Of a DNA stretch of 64,000 nt, positions 60,878 to 64,000 are shown piece after piece (the first letter of the stretch is position 1; the number at the start of each line of letters is the position of its first letter). Made by a program: the position numbers and the translations under genes. The notes beneath the pieces are model-generated. The model did no database searches and was not told where the DNA came from. It saw only the letters and a list, made by a program, of their open reading frames with translations. Origin of the DNA: Rhodovastum sp963804495 (GTDB lineage Bacteria; Pseudomonadota; Alphaproteobacteria; Acetobacterales; Acetobacteraceae); the NCBI GenBank assembly GCA_963804495.1, contig CAWDQN010000011.1, positions 1-64,000 on the forward strand. Reading direction: 5' to 3'.

Positions 60878-61828
60878 ATGAACCAGAACCTCACATCGGT
60901 CGACACATCGCGGATTACCGCCGCCGAGCGGCCCGGCTACGGGGCGCGTGCGCGCAGCGGGCTGTGCGGCGACCTTCAACAAGCCCACTCCTTCGGCGAC
61001 AAGGCAATCGAGTGCGATCATGATCCTGGCAGCTTTGGCCGGCGGCGGCTTTGCCGGAACGAAGTCAACAGCCAGCGCGCGGCGCTCCCGGCCGCATGGC
61101 CTGGTTTTGTGCCTCACGACGTTGTGAAAATCCTGTTCCAGACCCAAGGGACGTCTTTGTTTGAACAGGACGGCAATCAGATCACGCTCGTTCCGGGCGA
61201 TTGCCTTGCCTATGACGTGTCGCCACCGCATGCGATCACCAGCCCGGCGCTGACCAGCTGCGAGGTTGTGATCATTCCCAAGAATTTGCTGCTGCAACGC
61301 GGCATTCCGCTTGAAAACCTGCAGGTGCGATGGATGTCCGCCCGTACCAGCGTGGCGCGTCAGGTGCATGAGTTCCTGGTTTCGACCATAAAGGAGATCC
61401 GGGCGCTATCCCTGGACAGCCAATTAGGCGTCGGCGAGGCGCTGCTCGACATATTGCTGCCGCTGTTTTGCGTATCCAACGGTTCGGAAGGCGATATCTC
61501 TGCCCCGAAAGTGTTGCAGAAGTGCGTAAAGCTCTACGCCCGCGTCCATCTGCATGACCCGGACCTCAATATCGACAAGATCTCGACCGCATTGAAATGC
61601 TCAAAGCGTTATGTGCATATGTCTTTCAAGGGCGAAGAAGCGAGCGTCAGCAAATACATTTGGCAGGCGAGATTGGAGCAATGCCGCAAAGAGCTGGAAA
61701 CGGCGAAGGTCACTGGAAAATCCGTGACGGAGATCGCTTTTTCGTGGGGTTTCTGTAGTTCTTCCCATTTTTGTCGGCTATTTAAGGAGAAATATGGCAT
61801 TCCTGCGTCGGCAATTCAGCACGGTTGA
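60878..61828 (+). CDS. AraC-family regulator
   Basis: 316 residues. The N-terminal sensing part (SFGDKAIECDHDPGSFGRRR; LFEQDGNQITLVPGDCLAYD; VIIPKNLLLQRGIPLENLQV) is of the AraC_binding_2 type; the C-terminal helix-turn-helix pair shows DPDLNIDKISTALKCSKRYV, SVSKYIWQARLEQCRKELET, VTEIAFSWGFCSSSHFCRLF and KEKYGIPAS. Divergent from gfa with 256 bases between, so it probably controls the formaldehyde operon and possibly xox genes (inference). Its GC is lower than its neighbours'. Confidence 0.87.
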   Translation: MNQNLTSVDTSRITAAERPGYGARARSGLCGDLQQAHSFGDKAIECDHDPGSFGRRRLCRNEVNSQRAALPAAWPGFVPHDVVKILFQTQGTSLFEQDGNQITLVPGDCLAYDVSPPHAITSPALTSCEVVIIPKNLLLQRGIPLENLQVRWMSARTSVARQVHEFLVSTIKEIRALSLDSQLGVGEALLDILLPLFCVSNGSEGDISAPKVLQKCVKLYARVHLHDPDLNIDKISTALKCSKRYVHMSFKGEEASVSKYIWQARLEQCRKELETAKVTGKSVTEIAFSWGFCSSSHFCRLFKEKYGIPASAIQHG

Positions 61829-61939
61829 TCACTCATGCCGAGGGTATCTCGGAGTGGTCGACGCACGGGCAAAGCTTTTGCTAGCCTGTCTTACGCGCTG
61901 CGGCAGCGCGATTGAAGGCATCTGAGCTGAGGACACGGC

Positions 61940-62290
61940 GATCGTAACTGCTCACCTCAGGGCGGCGGTTTCCCGCGGTGCCGGTGTGGCGAGCAGTACG
62001 AGCCGTTGGCCACCGAGGAGCGATAGAGCTGGGCCGTGCTGACCACGGAGCGGAAGGCAGCGTGGGTTTCGGCGCCCCATTCGGAACGAAAGCCGTTGGT
62101 ACCTTTTTTGGAAGATCACGCTGGGTCGGATCCGTCGCTCGCAGATGTTGTTGGTGTAAGGGACATCCCGGCGGGTCATGAACACGAACAGATGTGCCCG
62201 GTTGGCGGCAATACATTTGCGCAGCTTGCGTCCGGGCTTGCCGACCGGGGCAGCCGTCGTGATCCGGCCGCGCCGGTAGGCGGCCTAAAC
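61940..62290 (-). pseudogene. IS66-family transposase, C-terminal remnant
   Basis: PVGKPGRKLRKCIAANRAHL, FVFMTRRDVPYTNNICERRI and RPSVIFQK are the conserved IS66 TnpC C-terminal block; the reading then continues in a shifted frame as VPTAFVPNGAPKPTLPSA, degraded. The catalytic core is absent. It abuts the integrase fragment at 62285. Confidence 0.65.
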
Positions 62291-62530
62291 TTTCTCGGCC
62301 ACGATGTACGCTAGCGCGGCCTTGGCCAGAGTGACGGCGCCGGAGTCTGCGGCGCGGCCGGGGGGGGGCACGCCCATCTCCCTCATGTTGCGGGCCCGGA
62401 CCCACCGGAACACCCAGAACCGGTTCCCGTTCTCGCGTACCAGCAAATACAGCCCGTTGCCGTCGCCGTATCGATCCGGATTCGCCCGTTCAACTTTTGT
62501 TGCAGTCAGCCCGACTGCCTTCCGAGACAT
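62285..62530 (-). pseudogene. P4-type integrase, N-terminal fragment
   Basis: 81 codons from ATG 62530: MSRKAVGLTATKVERANPDR, YGDGNGLYLLVRENGNRFWV, FRWVRARNMREMGV, the arm-binding domain of P4-like tyrosine integrases, then a G-run and AVTLAKAALAYIVAEKV before the IS66 remnant cuts it off. A site identical to the 3' end of tRNA-Ala lies 188 bases upstream, the usual arrangement for these integrases. Confidence 0.75.
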
Positions 62531-62717
62531 CGCTGCGCCCTCCGGATGGCGGATAGGGGTCCAGGGGAAGGGTCCGTCCCTATCCCGCATGCCCGTTCGG
62601 TAGCGCAGGCAAGCGGAACTTGGCGGGGGCTGGAATTGAAAGATTATGGAATTGCTTAGCTTTCTCGGGAGCTGTTGCGGGGACGAGCGGGAGCGAAAGG
62701 GAGCAGTCCGGTGGACA

Positions 62718-62739
62718 TCAGCTCCACCACCATTCCGCG
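62718..62739. repeat. Copy of the tRNA-Ala 3' end (possible att site)
   Basis: 22 bases identical to 4756-4777, covering the last eight tRNA-Ala bases, CCA and 10 bases beyond. No tRNA body precedes it. Together with the adjacent integrase fragment it looks like an attachment-site half left by an island. The region 62740-63170 beyond shows no gene. Confidence 0.6.
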
Positions 62740-63170
62740 GAATTTCCGGGGTGCAATCTATGCCCGCGCTGGCGGTTGCTTGACACGGTCTGGTCAGAGA
62801 TGTGCTGCACGGCGCGACCCGCCCGCCGCTTCGCATTGTGTTCGGGGTATTTGGTCGGCATCGGGGTGTCGGCCGCCCTGGGCGGCGTTCGGCACATCTA
62901 CGGTATCGATGGCACGGGACGCGGTGTGTCCGAGTGGTCAGGGCCGGGCCAGCGATGCTGCCGGCGTCAATGCAGGCCGGTTCCCGGCCCGCGCGGTACA
63001 CCTTGGCACCCTTTTCCAATCCGGCGTTCCATGATTGCCAATCCCGGCAGCCTGGCACAGAAGATCGCCGCGGCTCGGAAGGCCTACGGACCACTGCGTC
63101 CGCAGTCCAGCACCGCTTCACCAGGCGCGCCCTCACGATGGCGCGGACCGCGCAAGAGAGGAATGGGACG

Positions 63171-63521
63171 ATGTTTGACGAGGACTCGCTGTTCATCCGG
63201 GCCTTCGGCTGGCTCCTCCAGCCGGCGTTGGCGGGAATTCTGGGCTGGCTGCTGGTCTGGGTCGCCGGGGCGGGTATCCATGGCGTGGCGGTCTACGCCG
63301 CGCTCGGCGCCGTTATGGCCTACGCGCGGGCCGGATTCGGTTGGCCACCGAACAATAACGACTGGGCCCCGCTGGCCGGCATCATCTGGCCGTTGGTGGC
63401 GCTGCGTGACGTTCTTCCGCACCTGCTCCGCAAGCGCGAACCGCAGACCAGCCCGCTGCCGACCGATTTGTCGACCAACGTCGCTTTCCTCGATCCGCCG
63501 CGTCCTCGCCTGACAGCCTGA
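63171..63521 (+). CDS. Small membrane protein, unknown
   Basis: 116 residues from ATG 63171 (GAGAGGAATGGGACG upstream): FGWLLQPALAGILGWLLVWV, GIHGVAVYAALGAVMAYARA, then WAPLAGIIWPLVALRDVLPH, two or three membrane stretches, and a soluble Pro-rich end. No family recognised. It may be a phage or element holin-like protein (guess) given the mobile surroundings. Confidence 0.55.
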   Translation: MFDEDSLFIRAFGWLLQPALAGILGWLLVWVAGAGIHGVAVYAALGAVMAYARAGFGWPPNNNDWAPLAGIIWPLVALRDVLPHLLRKREPQTSPLPTDLSTNVAFLDPPRPRLTA

Positions 63522-63606
63522 CCGCCGGACCGCGTACGGCGCCCGGTCGCTCGCCGTCCCGGGTCGGCGGGTTCCGCGCCTCGCCCGGGGATCCGACCCC
63601 CCGGCG

Positions 63607-64000
63607 TCAATGACGCTTGATCCCGCCATTGACCGGGTCGACCCAAAAGATCGACTGCGCGAACCCGGGGATATCCAGGGCGAACGGATGGGCCAGAGCC
63701 GCCGCATTCCGCTCTGCCGCGTCCCGGCCTCCTCGCCCTTGGCGGCCAGAAGTTGCACCAGATACATATACGGGCCGGCGTCACCCGGCAGCGCCGCGAT
63801 TGCCAAACGAAACAGCTTCTCCGCCTCCGCCGCGTCGCCGCCTGACCACGCCACCAGCCCGTTGAGGGTGGTGATCCGCGCGCCCACATCCGGCAGACCA
63901 ATGCTGGCGGCTGCCTTCTCGGCTGCCTGGAACAGCGACAGCGCTTCGGCCGGCCGCTTGCCCGCGACCGCGAGAAAGGCGCGGTTGACCGCGACAATTC
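63607..64000 (-). pseudogene. TPR-type protein C-terminus, partial and frameshifted
   Basis: Running off the window edge, the frame reads AFLAVAGKRPAEALSLFQAA, then VGARITTLNGLVAWSGGDAA, EAEKLFRLAIAALPGDAGPY and MYLVQLLAAKGEEAG, TPR-like helical repeats. One base shift near 63725 joins it to NAAALAHPFALDIPGFAQSI and FWVDPVNGGIKRH with TGA at 63607. The 5' part is outside the window; the role cannot be given. Confidence 0.6.

Noticed and set aside
62710..62740. A second tRNA-Ala gene
   Set aside because: Only the last tRNA bases and flank are repeated, without any cloverleaf.

Overview
The window is GC-rich DNA from an alphaproteobacterium, most likely Acetobacteraceae or a close Rhodospirillales relative. 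This rests on protein character, gene neighbourhoods (yggT-yggU-folD, DUF6476/rluD/rpoH, pqqABCDE), the lanthanide-type methanol dehydrogenase locus and the interspersed GC hairpin repeats; no rRNA is present to confirm it. The sequence is a mosaic of core genes, two metabolic modules, one intact-looking integrative element and many dead transposon fragments.

Layout. 1-6.7 kb: phage and IS debris (IS21 end, frameshifted phage-like gene, IS5, ISAzo13, IS1380), tRNA-Thr, the folD operon, tRNA-Ala. 6.9-10 kb: leuA behind a leucine-rich leader peptide, a trans-aconitate methyltransferase and a cupin. 10.8-17.4 kb: two glycosyltransferases and an MBOAT/SGNH-like O-acetylation pair. 17.5-19.1 kb: an ATP-dependent DNA ligase. 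19.2-29.3 kb: an AorABC-type (probably tungsten) aldehyde oxidoreductase operon with a MoaD-like protein, a ModE-like regulator, a MobB homologue lacking its P-loop, tungstate-type transporter genes tupB and tupA, and two MoeA-family genes, one fused to a periplasmic-binding-like domain. 29.6-31.1 kb: IS4 remnant and a Phd/VapC toxin-antitoxin pair.

31.4-41.7 kb: a 10.2-kb integrative element in tRNA-Glu, bounded by perfect 45-bp direct repeats. It carries a tyrosine integrase, an excisionase-like protein, a DUF3987 ATPase, a DUF5681 protein and small unknown genes, but no capsid or tail genes, so it looks like a satellite-type element.

41.8-46.9 kb: core genes (DUF6476, rluD, rpoH with a near-consensus promoter) and a pseudokinase with a membrane neighbour. 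47.2-50.5 kb: pqqABCDE, including a 26-codon pqqA. 51.3-60.6 kb: a lanthanide methanol dehydrogenase locus (cytochrome c, xoxF, xoxG, xoxJ, accessory exported proteins), then the glutathione-linked formaldehyde pathway (gfa, hydroxymethylglutathione dehydrogenase, S-formylglutathione hydrolase) and an AraC regulator. Together these make the PQQ cofactor, oxidise methanol to formaldehyde in the periplasm, and convert formaldehyde to formate in the cytosol. 61.9-64 kb: IS66 and integrase fragments beside a copy of the tRNA-Ala 3' end, a small membrane protein, and a partial TPR gene.

Several genes are broken by single-base indels in GC-rich runs (near 1013, 16280, 44830, 56930, 63725). Whether these are real decay or assembly errors cannot be decided from the sequence alone.
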